A DNA stretch of 64,000 nucleotides from Sipunculus nudus (Eukaryota; Annelida; Sipuncula; Golfingiida; Sipunculidae): positions 10,191,579 through 10,255,578 of the forward strand of contig CM049307.1 of NCBI GenBank assembly GCA_026874595.1. The letters are read 5' to 3'. Below are positions 47,401 to 60,600 of the stretch, piece after piece; within the stretch, counting starts at the first letter, position 1, and each line of letters starts with the position of its first letter. The notes under the pieces are model-generated. The model ran no database searches. It was not told the DNA's origin and saw only the letters and a list, made by a program, of their open reading frames with translations. The translations under genes and the position numbers were made by a program.

Positions 47401-50400
47401 AGAATATACAGAGGCTGAATTTGTCATTCTATATTAGACTAGCAAATATTCTGGAGCTTTAAAGTGAAACTATTGATCAAAATCAGCTCTGTCACACTGT
47501 AATCTGCTATCATGTTAAGTTTCAGGAGACATTCCAACTTACCCCAGTGGAAGATTTGTCTTGCTTTTCATGGGGAAAGTGACAGCACTTGCTGTAGGGA
47601 ACATCTTCTCAAATTCTTCCTCTGTCATGTCAACTCCAAATCCAGTCACATACAGCTTACAAGGGTCAAGTTCACCTGTAATGATGCAAGAATAATGTTA
47701 CCACATTCCTCAAACTGATCATCTGAACCGTAACATACACACAGTGAGCTCTGACACCATTGGTTCAAGGGGTAAAAAAAAATATATATATATAATAATA
47801 ATATCAACCTTCAGTTATTCCATGTTATCCCAAGATCCTGACTGTGCCTATTGTCAAATATGGACTGTTGGTCCCATGCATATTTATTAACCTGCTACAT
47901 AGGGGCAGTCAGAAGTATGTAAATATGCAAAACATCAATGTTCCAGGGTGTACACAGCTGAAGCTAACAGAGTTTAAGCTCAGCCATACTTGTCCTGAGA
48001 GTTAATGTTGCACCACTGCTTGGCCTCATCAACCAGTGGGACTGACAAGGTTCAAATGTGATGCCATAACATCTAACAGAGTTTAAACATCTGAGTTTTT
48101 TTAAATATTGGTTGAAAGGTTATGTATGTTTTTAATATATTTTACATTAGCTGGAGGTTATTCATTTTACCTTTCTTAAAATTATACATCAGCTGATACG
48201 TGAGACAGGTGGGCCATAATAGTGTGTCATTAATGGTGGATGTTGGTTCATATTTCATTATCAATCATCAGTATGATTGATTAATAATTAGTTCCACTAT
48301 ATATTGCATTATCTGTACAACTGGAGAACTGTTTTAGCATTTAATGCTGTAAGAATTGTAAAATAATTTGAAAATGTTGTAATGCAGCAACACCAGGTGA
48401 GATACTTTATTGGTAAATGCTTATGATGAATTTCATGAAAAACAATCAAATTCCTGGTATGTTATCATGGTGACATCAAAGGTTAACAGACTGACAAACA
48501 GACTGATGGCCAATAACAAAACCATAAAATGACACATCTATCTGAGGGGCTTAATACAACAAACAAATCTGATTTCCTAGATTTTCTTACAATTAAATAG
48601 TATGACTCTAGTCAATCCTAACCATAAATGAATACATTTAGGATGTGTGTAACACAGACTGACCCCTGGGTGGCAGATTCTCAGGCTTTGCGCGTGAACT
48701 CTTTTCTCCCACATAATCAACCATGACCTCCTTGTCTCGGATCCTCTTTCCTGATAAAGCTTTGTGATTCTTTTCTGCTGCCTTCTCAGATTCAAACACA
48801 AGATATGCAAACCTGTAAAAAATTATACTAATCATCTGATACATTCATGCACTGATAAATATTCAGTGAAAACCATGTATGCTTTGGATTTAAAACTGAG
48901 AGACATACCAGAATTCAAAGAAAACTTAAACATTTTCTTTATTAAAAATCTGTTACTCATCAATTGTTTGTGATTGTGATTGATTATCTGGGTCAATGAT
49001 CTGTAGCCATGATTCTCTAAGTTTAAACATTTGAAACAGGTAGCATATGGCCATAAAATACAGCAAAGGTTAAAGGACAGTAAGGATGTTCCAGGGTGTA
49101 CACAGCTGAAGCTAACAGAGTTTAAGCTTAGCCATACTTGTCCTGGGAGTTAATGTTGCACCACTGCTTGGCCTCATCAACCAGTGGGACTGACAAGGTT
49201 CAAATGTGATGCTACACCAGTCTGTCAATGGCTAAACAGTCAGATATAATGCTTACCAGCAACAGAGTTTGTGTGTAGTGAACTGTCAGACAAGCTATAT
49301 TTAAAATTTTCATATCCAAATACTTATTCTTGTTTAGTTGACACTCAATGAAATACTCCAAGTCTAGAGAAGTATGGCAGCACTGACCCTCTTGTTTTGG
49401 TTCCTCTTCTGTATGACATCCGAATACGCACTTCCTTTATGTCTGCTGACAAATCTTTCAACTCTTTGTCTGTCACATTGCTGGGTAGATTCTTAACAAA
49501 TAATGTGCGTTTGTCCATCTCCTCTGTAAAACAAGAAATTTTCAGTTAACCCTGACATGAAAGTTTTTTTTTATAATTTCACTTTACAACCATCTATTTA
49601 ATTCAAGAGATAGTTTATTCAATTTTAGTTATGTAATAAGAATATTTATTTTGATTATCAATACATTTATAAAAGATTTTACTGTTTAACTCTTATCCAT
49701 TTCAAATGTATGAAAGATCAAAAGCAATGCAAAAGAACAGCAATAACCCTTTGGTCACACTTCATCACACCTCAGAGTTTTTATAATGAAATAAACTTCC
49801 TTTCGATCAAAATAATACCAAATAAACTAAATATAAAGAAAACTCACTTTTCCTTCTCAAATCTTCTTCTGAGAAGTTGGTCGTGGACTCTGAATCTGTG
49901 AAATATAAACAACCCTTGCATTACAAATCTGTATGTAACAATTAAAATGCTTAGAGATTTCTTATTTTCTTATTCCAAACTGACTTGACAGTACCAAAAC
50001 AATAATCAGCTGACAAAGCTATTCTAAAATTTAGCATAAAGGCAAGAAAATTCTTCAGTTAAACAACATAGAAATACCTGACACTTCTTGAGGAATTATT
50101 CTGTTCCAGTAACATAATGGTTTACATTTTTGGAAAATAATTCTTTTGACATTTTTATCGGCAAGGAAAATATTTCTCAATTATAAACTAGATAAACCAG
50201 GAATTCAAAATAAATTACCTCCTACTTTCCTTTTGGCTGGACTGGTCACCGTCTCTGTGAACAGAAAGAGCAAAATATTATAAAAATAACTGTTTCTATA
50301 GTTTATAACAGATTAACAAATAAATCCTGTGGGTTCAAATAATAAATCACATCCTGATAGGATTAATCATCTAAAATGCATTCACCAGGTCTTAATGTTG

Positions 50401-51579
50401 CTAATTTTGGTTCTGACATGAAGCATTTTTTAACAGGACGATAGTAAACTCCTGTGTATAACACAGAGTAACCTTTCAAAACAATCCTAACAAAATCAGG
50501 GCTTGCGTCATTTGCGAAATCAAATTTATGATCCCCACCTTCAATGATAAATGTTAATATGACTTGTTCCTTGAAACATACAACTATACAAGCATACTGA
50601 ATTTCTTACAACCGTAATCTCCACCTGTAAGTGGCTAAATGCAGCATTCAATCACACTTATCTACCATTTAGTGTCACGGACCTTTTTTGACTTGCTTGC
50701 CTGGTGTCTGTTTCTTTTCATTCTTTACTTCTGGCTTTTGCTTTCCTGTGAATATACAGAACACTTAAAACTGCCTTTGTTACTTTGGCCTTAAAGACCA
50801 GTGGACATCAATGGTCTGATACTAATTTTGCAAGTTACACATATTAATCAAAATTTAACATACAAAATATACTTTACAAAAGCCTTTGTTCCTTGCTATA
50901 AATAAAAGACTGAGATTTTTGCATTAAATCTAACTCTGAGGAGGTTAGAACCATTAAAACAGAGTCACAATACTGGAGCACATATCATGTCTAAGGCAGC
51001 TGATAATAATCCGAATATACCCCACAAACCATACTTCTGCTATGTTATTACAGCAGTAAAATAATAAAAAAATCATGTGATATTAACAGGTTTACCACTA
51101 CAAGATCCACTTTAAAAAAATCAATGGTGGTGGGGGAAGGGGGGATTAGAAAGCAAGACATACCTTGTTTAGGAGTCTGTGGTTTCTGTTTAGGTGTCGG
51201 TGCTGCCTCTTGTTTCACTTTGGAAAGAAATAAACAAGACAAACTTATATTAGTTTATCTATTTTGCAAAACATTATACCTGTGGTTTCAAATGAAATAT
51301 GCCTAAAAATCTCAGGATTGTAGGTTTTTAATATCTAGTTTAACTGCAGTCCCTAGGGTTTATTGCAACAGGGTTTAAAATTAACAGTTCATGTTATAAA
51401 ATTGTACTTGCAGAATGTTATAAGTAACATCTGCATTACAGTAGACACCAACAGAACAGTTAATTAAAGGCTATATATTTATGTTAAGTACAAACCTACA
51501 ATCTGTATGTATATTAAATATGAAATACTTACCTTTCTTGGTGGTTTGTTTTAACTGTATTTCATTATCCTCTTCACTG

Positions 51580-51611
<32 letters not shown>

Positions 51612-54600
51612 TACAATATTACAGCAGCTGCTGAGATTCTCTTCAAATTTTCAAAATATCCTATAAACTTTATAATATAAACTATATAAACTTCTATATA
51701 TTCCACCATCTGTGAAACTGGAAAAGTTTTAGGGGATTTTTAAGTTGCATTTGGTGTCAATTTTGGCACGTGAATTAGACAGCATTGTTACAACCAGGGT
51801 TGGTTCTTCTGCTGGGCAGAAAGATATCAGAAAGCTGTGTCACCATAAAAATTTTGTATGGTAATCAAAGGTCGACCACTGACAACTACAATCTGTTTAA
51901 AATTTGTTCAATGAGGAAAAAATGTTATTACCACAGACAATGGATAATACAAATGTTCCAACTGGTTCTGAATCTTCTGATGGGATTCATACCAGTTAAA
52001 CAATATGAGAATTGCCGTCAGACTAGATGGTCAGCCATAAGGGACATCATCAGATATCTTCAGTCAGTCAGGTCACACAGGGCAAGGAACATGCCAATAT
52101 TCATGAAGAAATTTCAATTCAAATTATAACGTGCAACAAATGTACCCAATAGCAATCAAAGAGTTTCTTAATATTAAAACTCAGTGTGTAACATCTACAG
52201 GAGCAAGTATTATATTAGGATAAATATATGTGATTTCCTTATTTGTGATTTCACAGATCTTAAAGTAAAAGCATATACAGTGTTGAATTAAATTTGTATC
52301 ACTGTGAGAAAAGCTGCTGAGAGTTGAATAGGTTACAGGTGGTGATAAACCACCGGCTGCCTGCTATTTGTATACACCCTGCTAAATCTCACCTAAAACT
52401 TTTCAGCTACTTTAAGAGCTGATTCTCAAGTTAATTGGTAAGTTTTGAGGGGAATGTCATAACATTTTGGCTAATTTTTTGTTAATTGGTTTTCATGTCA
52501 CTGAGTCCTTTACTGGGGCCTTATTGTCATGTAATTAATAGCTGTCTTTGGTAAATGGGTGCATGGAACTGAACTAAAACAAGGGACCCATGGGTCACGG
52601 CGCTCAGCTGATCGTGATTGGACTATAAATGTTTCTCCACTGTGATACCATATCGAGTCGATAAAGCTTATGAATATCATGGACATGTTGGGCTATTATA
52701 AAGGAATGTAATGTAATATGTGAGTAAATGATAAATGAAATAACCTGACTGATGGATTAATAGAGTCAAATATAGTGGTTTATTTTTTATTTATTTAGGA
52801 GGGGTTGAAAATTGTGATATATTTGAGCAAATATGAATGCAATGACAGCAGTAATAAGCAGTAGTAGAATGATGATAATGCTATTTGTTGAAGGACCTAA
52901 AGTGTATGGAAGTCTGCAAGCTTTCAATTTGACAGATATGATGTTATGATTAACTATGCTGATGAAGTGATTTATGAATTTGTGACTGTATGACACAATA
53001 TCTCTTTAGTCTTGACATGGTACATTATTGTGATGCCCACTATGTCTACATATTACACAATATTGACATAATTTCTGGCATGTACATAGGTACCTATGGA
53101 CGAATAGTTATACAAAATTTTAAAGTATGAATATATCTGATTCATCTCGTTCTTGCTTACTGAGGCTGACTTTGGGATGGGGTTCGGAGAAGGGAAAAGT
53201 GAGGGCAGCACGAAGGTGGATGTAGAAATATTCTATTGTAATGTTTTTCATTTATATAAGAATATGAAACGCTAAGTGGAAAGGGGCCCTCCTACTTGGT
53301 TATAGTAAAGTTCTAAATATATGATTGTAAACTAATACTCTGACAAGACTGTCATGAAGAAAAATAGTAAATGCAAGCTTTCAATTTGACAGATATGATG
53401 TTATGATTAACTATGCTGATGAAGTGATTTATGAATTTGTGACTGTATGACACAATATCTCTTTAGTCTTGACAAGGTAAATTATTGTGATGCCCACTAT
53501 GTCTACATATTACACAATATTGACATAATTTCTGGCATGTACATAGGTACCTATCGACGAACAGTTATACAAAATATTAAAGTATGAATATATCTGTTTC
53601 ATCTTGTTCTTGCTTACTGAGGCTGACTTTGGGATGGGGTTCAGAGAAGGGAAAAGTGAGGGCAGCACAAAGGTGGATGTAGAAATATTCTATTGTAATG
53701 TTTTTCATTTATATAATAATATGAAAAGCTAAGAGGAAAGGGGCCCTCCTACTTGGTAATAGTAAAGTTCTAAATATATGATTGCAAACTAATACTCTGA
53801 CAAGACTGTCATGAAGAAAAACAGTAAAAGTTTTGAGATACTGTAATGCATATGAAAATTTACAGATGGACAGGCAAGTGGACAGAATGGACTTATACCT
53901 TTATTTCACTTTCAAGGGAATAATGCATTTAAGTTTATATATAAGCCTATTTTTTTAAACATATCCACTATCCATTAAGAAGTTTTTATCTGAATCATTT
54001 TTTTTATTTACAGGTTTTATAAATTTTTAATAAAAAAAACCTGAAAATATAAGTTAAAATATTAGAATTGTTGCAAAAGTTGCAATCATTATATATACAG
54101 AGTAAAAAACTGAAACTATAAGTTAAAATATTAGAATTGTTGCAAAAGTTGCGATCATCATATATCCAGAGTGTAGCTCATATTGGGTCATATTATGCAT
54201 ACACATATATTTTATTATTTTAAATCATAAATGTTTAAACTGAATTGAAAAGAAAATAATGCCACAACATGGCATCTACAAGAATATTCCTTGAATCACT
54301 ATTAAAAAGTTTTGCACATTGGAGTTTTCAGTACATGCTTAATTTTATTCACCAAAATAAAATAAAAGATTCAGTAAATTTGATAAAATAAAACATCTTT
54401 TCAAATAAAGTATACACACTGTTGGTTGAATGTGGGACAAACAATATCATTGTGCTAATTACTATCCCAGTTTTTATTTATTACTGGAATTAATAGTCAA
54501 TTTCACACCTGGTGAAGTTTTTACTCCTCTGAAGTAAGGAATTACTTATCTCATGAACATCCACACTTTCATAGCAATACACCACTTTGTGGACATAATT

Positions 54601-57600
54601 AAATGTACACTTTAATCATTGTAACCCTGGTGGTACAATACAAAATCTAAAATGTAGCATAGCCTGGAATAAGAATGAATCAAATACAGAAAATATTAAC
54701 ATTCATCTAGTTTATGCACCATCTGGGGGGGGGGGGGGGAGTGCAGGGCAGAGGGGAAGCCTGCTGGTAGTGGCCAAGCTGACCCAAGGCAAGCTGCCTA
54801 GGGTGGGTTACATAATGCAAGTGAAGGCTGTACTACTAGGTGAATAAACAAGTGACCCTTGGGTCATGACGCTCAGCTGACTGGGAAGAGATTCACAAAA
54901 GGAAATTTTATCATCAGAATGGTAGATTCCCATTCAACTGAAGCATCAAACAGATTAACCAACAGGCCAAGATTTAGTCTGTATTTATATATCTGAAAAA
55001 TAGAGAAAAAATGTGTAAACTTTAAAAACTAGAATACGGGTAGCCGACAAGTGACTACGTGTATCTGCCAAAATCAGAGTGAAGTGAGGCATGGATTGAG
55101 TGGCAAGGGGAAACAGAGTGAGGTATGTTGCATATTAGCATGGATGTCTGCAGCCTAAATGTGTATGTAGGTTGTGCAACCTACCACAAATCAAGAAAGC
55201 TGTCCAAGTTGTATACATATGCAAAATTTTAGGCAGAAAAGTCAAACCACTACATGGATATGAGTGATTTTAGCCCACGGCAGACAAACAGACAGACGCT
55301 GTGCAAAAATGGTTGCAGTTTTGTGTATGATAAAGACCTATGTGAGATCTAAACACAAGCACAATTTTGGCCCAATCGGTCAAATGGTTCCTGAGATATT
55401 AGCTTGGATGTGTGCAGCGTTAACTAGAATGTAGGTGGCGCCACCTGTCATAAAATCAAGAAAGCTATCCAGGATGTATAAACCTGCAAAATTTTAGGCA
55501 GTTATGTCAAACCACTACAGAGAAATGAGTGATTTTAGGCCACGGCAGACCAACAGACAGACGCTGTGCAAAATGTGCAAAAATGGTTGCAGGTGGCCCC
55601 TCCACCTGTGTATGATAAAGACCTATGTGAGATCTATACACATGCAAAATTTTGGCCCAATCGTTTAAACGGTTCCCGAGATATGAGCTTGGATGTCTGC
55701 AGCATAAACTAGAATAAAGGTGGCGCCACCTGTCATAAAATCAAGAAAGGTATCCAGGATGTATAAAACTGCAAAATTTTAGGCAGATATGTCAAACCAC
55801 TGCCAAGATGTGAGTGACTTTATTGCACGGCAGACAAACAGACAGACGCTGTGCAAAAATGGTTGCAGGTGGTGCCACCAGTTTTGTGTATGATAAAGAG
55901 CTATGTTAGATCTATACACACGCAAAATTTTGGCCCGATCGGTCAAACGGTTCCTGAGATATGAGCTTGGATGTCATCAGCGTGAACGTGAATGTAGGTG
56001 GTGCCACCTGTCATAAAATCAAGAAAGCTATCCAGGATGTATAAAACTGCAAAATTTTAGGCAGATATGTCAAACCACTGCCGAGATATGAGTGACATTA
56101 TTGCACGGCAGACAAACAGACAGACGCTGTGCAAAAATGGTTGCAGGTGGCCCCACCAGTTTAGCGTATGATAAAGAGCTATGTTAGATCTATATACATG
56201 CAAAAGTTTGGCCCGATCGGTCAAACAGTTCCCCAAATATGAGCTTGGATGTCATCAGCGTGAATGAGAATGTAGGTGGCGCCACCTGTCATAAAATCAA
56301 GAAAGCTATCCAGGATGTATACGCATGCCGAATTTCAGGTGAATTAGTCAATTCAGTGCAGAGATATGAGTGATTTTAACCAAAGGCAGATGAACAGATG
56401 GACACTGTGCAAACATGGTTACAGGTGGCGCCACCATTTTTTGTGTATGTTATAGAGCTATCCAAGGGCTACATTAGTATAAATTTTATTTCCTGATCAG
56501 TCAAACGGTTCCCGAGATATGAGCTTGGAAAGCTGATAAAATCAAGTCCCAGAGGAGCTCTCTGGAAACAACGTGGCAACGGCTGAGGAACCAGGTCAAA
56601 AACATATTATCCGCAAAACTTCGTTTTGGCGGATACAAAAATACAGGTGGCTCCACCAGTCTGCAGAAACTAATAAAAACACTTAATGGTCAATATCCAT
56701 GCAAAAAATCATGGTGATCTCTGCATTAGTTGTTCAGATACTTCAGTTTTTGTATTAAATTGTCCATTATTCTGAGGGATACTTCAGAGTCCTATAGCTT
56801 GAAGGATATGGGTAACAGAGACCTAATTTTAAGTTTCCACAGGCACTTTTCATGGGCCTTCTTGCATGACAAGAATGAAGATTCTAGGTCCAGTTGTTGC
56901 GATTTGTACCCTGTTGACAGATAACCATCTTTAAAGGTATCAAAAAAAAGAGAGAAAAAAATCGTAAAAATTTGAAAAAAATAGAGGTGGCGCACCCAGT
57001 CCGCAGAAACTGATGGAACAGGTCATGATCAATATGTATGCCGAAAATCATGACCATCAGTGTTGTAGTTATTGAGATACTGCAGTTTTTGTATCAAATT
57101 TTCCATTATTCTGGGGGGTAATTTGGAGCCATACAGCTTAAAGAATATGGGTAACAGAGACCTAATTTCAGGTTTCCATGGAGACTTTTCATGGGTCTCC
57201 CTGTGTGTCAAGAATGAAGATTCTAGGTCCAGTTTTAATGATTTGTGCCCTGTTAACAGATGTTCATATCTTTAAAGGTCTCAAAAATACAGAAAAATTT
57301 CGTAAAAAAAACCGAACAAATACAGGTGGTGCCACCAGTCTGCAGAAACTTATGAAACACTCCATGATCAATATCCATGCAAACAATTATGGTTATCTCT
57401 GCATTAGTTGTTCAGATACTTTAGCTTTTCTATCAAATTTTCCATTATTCTGAGCTGTACTTTGGAGTGCCATAGCTCAAAGGATATGGGTAACAGAGAC
57501 CAAATTTCAGGTTTCCATGGAGACTTATCATGGGTCTCCCTGTGTGTCAAGAACGAAGATTCTAGGTCCAGTCGTTACGATTTGTACCCTGTTGACAGAT

Positions 57601-60600
57601 AACTACATCCTTAAAGGTCTCAAAAATGGAGAAAACAATTCGTGAACATTGAAAAATACAGGTGGCGCCACCAGTCTGCACAAACTGATGAAACATCTCA
57701 TGATCAATATGTATGTCGAAAATCATGACCATCAGTGATGTAGTTAATGAGATATTGAAGTTTTTGTATGAAATTTTTGACTATTCTGGGGGGTAATTTT
57801 GGGCCCCATAGCTCGAAGGATATGGGTAACAGAGACCTAATTTCTGGTTTCCATGGAGACTTTTCATAGGTCTCTCAGTGTGTCGAAAATGAAGATTCTA
57901 GGTCCAGTCGTTACGATTTGTGCCACGCTAACAGATGACAGCATCCTCAAAGGTCTCAAAAATAGAGGAAAAAATGGTAAAAAATCAAACAGTACAGGTG
58001 GCGCAACCAGTCTGCAGGAACTGATCGAACATCTCATGATCAATATGTATGCCAAAAATGAAGACCATCAGTGAAGTAGTTATTGAGATATTGAAGTTTT
58101 TGTATGAAATTTTTTAATATTCTGGGGGGTACTTTGGGGCCCCATAGCTCAAAGGATATGGGTAACAGAGACCTAATTTCTGGTTTCCAAGGAGATTTTT
58201 CATGGATCTCTCAGTGTGTCAAGAATTAAGATTCTAAGTCCAGTCTTTATGATTTGTGCCTTGTTAACAGATGTTCACATTTTTAAAGGTCTCAAAAATA
58301 GAGAAAAAAATTCGTAAAAAATCGAAAAATACAGGTGGCGCCACCAGTCTGCAGGAAGTGATGTAACATCTCATGATCAATATGTATGCCAAAAATCATG
58401 ACCATCAGTCAAGTAGTTAATGAGATATTGAAGTTTTTGTATGAAATTTTTGACTTTTCTGGGGGGTACTTTGGGGCCACATAGCTCGAAGGATATGGGT
58501 AACAGAGACCTAATTTCTGGTTTCCAAGGAGATTTTTTATGGACCTCTCAGAATCTCAGGTTACAAGGTTCTAGGTCCAGCGGTTACGATTTGTGCCTGG
58601 TTAACGGACGGACAGACGGACAGACGGACGACGGACAAAGAGTGATCGCTATAGCTCAGATGACTTTCAGTCAGCTGAGCTAAAAAACATGAATAAAAGC
58701 TATTCTTTCCAATCAATTTCTTTGAAATTTCAGATTTTAAAAGATTAAATCCTTATGTATATATGCTGTGAAAATTAAATCAACAGTGCCAAAGTTGGAC
58801 AAAATTTAAGGTATTGATTTTTTATTTATGCTAATAACTTGAAAAATTTGCAAAATTCAGATCTAATTTCGGGTAAACAATTGAATCTTGATTAAATAAA
58901 GTTATATTCCTGAAAAAAAGTCTCTAGGTTCAGCAATTCTCATGTTAGGTGAGTAAATATATTTCCTGATTTTTAAAAAAATTGCATTATGTTTTGGCCC
59001 ATAACTTCAAAATAATACTCAATACTGACCTAATTTTTGGTATGTTCATAGAAAATGTATGAAAGAATGTGAATACAATATACGATCAAAAACAGATCAG
59101 TGGTTTTGATATTAGGCAGCCTTGAAGTGTAACAATGGCTTTTTTTATGGAAAATGAAGTTTTTTTTCTTAATATCTCGAAGGAACGAAGTCCTAATGAC
59201 CCAATTTTCTGTATGGTAGGAGATTTTGGGGACATCTAAAATTATGCCAACAGCCTGGGGAGCATAGAGATGTGCACCCAATGACCTACAGTCATCAAAG
59301 TGGACTGCTTGACAATGTAAGGGAATACAACAAGAGCCTCCAAAAAATTCAATAACTAGCCTAATTTTGCAGCTTTTATTTTCAAATTTCAGATTTGAAC
59401 AGATTAAATCCTTATGTATACATGCTGTGAAAATTAAATCCACAGTACTTACAGGAAAAAAATGTGCCGTGGCCAAAGTTGGGCAAAATTTAAGGTACCA
59501 ATTTTATATTTTTGCCAATATTTAAAAAAATTTAACAGATTTTGATCTAATTTTTGGTATACAATTTAATTTTGATTAATTAAAGTTGTATTACTGGAAA
59601 AAAGTCCCTACCTTTAACACTTTTGGTCTTAAGTGACCAAATATCTTCCTGATTTTTTACAAAGTCCATTATGTTTGGGCCCATAACTTTTTTAAATTAT
59701 ATAATACTGACTTAATATCTGGCATGTACATAGGAACTATATAGAGGAACATTTATGATAAATATGAAGAAAATCAGATGAGTGGTTTTGATATTAGGCA
59801 GCCTTGAAGTGTAACAATAGATTTCTAATAAAAAATTGAGGTTTTTCCTTAATATCTCGAAGGAACAAAGTCCTATTGACCCAATTTTCGGCATGGTAGG
59901 AGATTTTGAGGACATCTAACTGTATGCCGAATTTCAGATTCGTAGGTCCAACGGTGTCGAAACGTGCCAGTCTTACAGACGGACATCCAGACGGACAGAC
60001 GGACGGACAGACAGAAGGACGACGGACAATGGACCACGACTATAGCTCAGATGACTTATAGTCAGCTGAGCTAAAAAGAATGAATTTGGTTAAAACTTGA
60101 TGATCACCCCCATCACTAATTTTAGTCCAGTTGAATTAAGAAATAGATAAATATTGTTGCTGTAATGTTACTCACCATCACTGTCATCCTCATCCATATC
60201 ATCATCCTCATCAACCATGTCACTGTCATCTTCCTCATCAATGTCATCATCATCATCCATGTCACTGTCATCATCGTCATCATCCTCTGACCCTCCCTGG
60301 ATATAATATACAAGATTTATAAACCTGAAATACCTTGTCACAAATACAATAAGAAGTAGAATGGCAGAGAAATAAACAAACATCCCCTTCTTATTCTACA
60401 ATCCCAAACTTTGAACTGACAGAATAACCCTGAAGAGACATAATAAATGAGTTTTCCCCTTGAAATTCTAGTACATGACATAAAAGCCAATACCCAAAAA
60501 TATTTCCTGGGTCAATATATATATTTCAAGTTTAAGATGGACAATTATCTCTGTTTTGTGGCCAGTCAATAAATTGGGCAGTTTTCAGAGTGTCCATATT

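Larger units (their letters stand above)
54849..58681 (-). mobile_element. HINE-like element, family A, nested, with two tandem arrays
   Basis: Left end CAAGTGACCCTTGGGTCATG with GCTCAGCTGA; right end CAGATGACTTTCAGTCAGCT. It is the same subfamily as 25,712-26,896 (both start GACTGGGAAGAGATTC after the end) but much longer: it carries an array of about 280-bp modules and six 338-bp modules in place of three. Flanks GGTGAATA and AAAACATGAATAAAAGC match the uninterrupted CATAAAAACATTAATAAAAG near 37,868. Confidence 0.82.
52580..60072 (-). mobile_element. HINE-like element, family A, in the third resolved intron (outer)
   Basis: Left end CAAGGGACCCATGGGTCACG with GCGCTCAGCTGA; right end GACTTATAGTCAGCTGAGCT preceded by GGAC/GACA repeats. 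It contains a 457-bp tandem duplication (52,916-53,826) and is split by another family A element at 54,849-58,681. Together they account for most of the 8.6-kb intron. Confidence 0.77.

Noticed and set aside
47676-49387. C/D-box snoRNA in the 127-bp blocks
   Set aside because: TTGATGA and CTGA words occur on the minus strand, but their spacing and the lack of a terminal stem do not fit a C/D snoRNA.
51785-52129. 114-residue plus-strand ORF inside the nucleolin-like gene
   Set aside because: No recognisable domain and no splice or promoter context. It lies in an intron on the opposite strand and is probably a chance ORF.
55030-58610. Regularly spaced repeats resembling a CRISPR array or satellite
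   Set aside because: Units are 280 or 338 bp with no short spacers, lie between transposon ends and sit in an animal intron. They are internal tandem modules of a mobile element.
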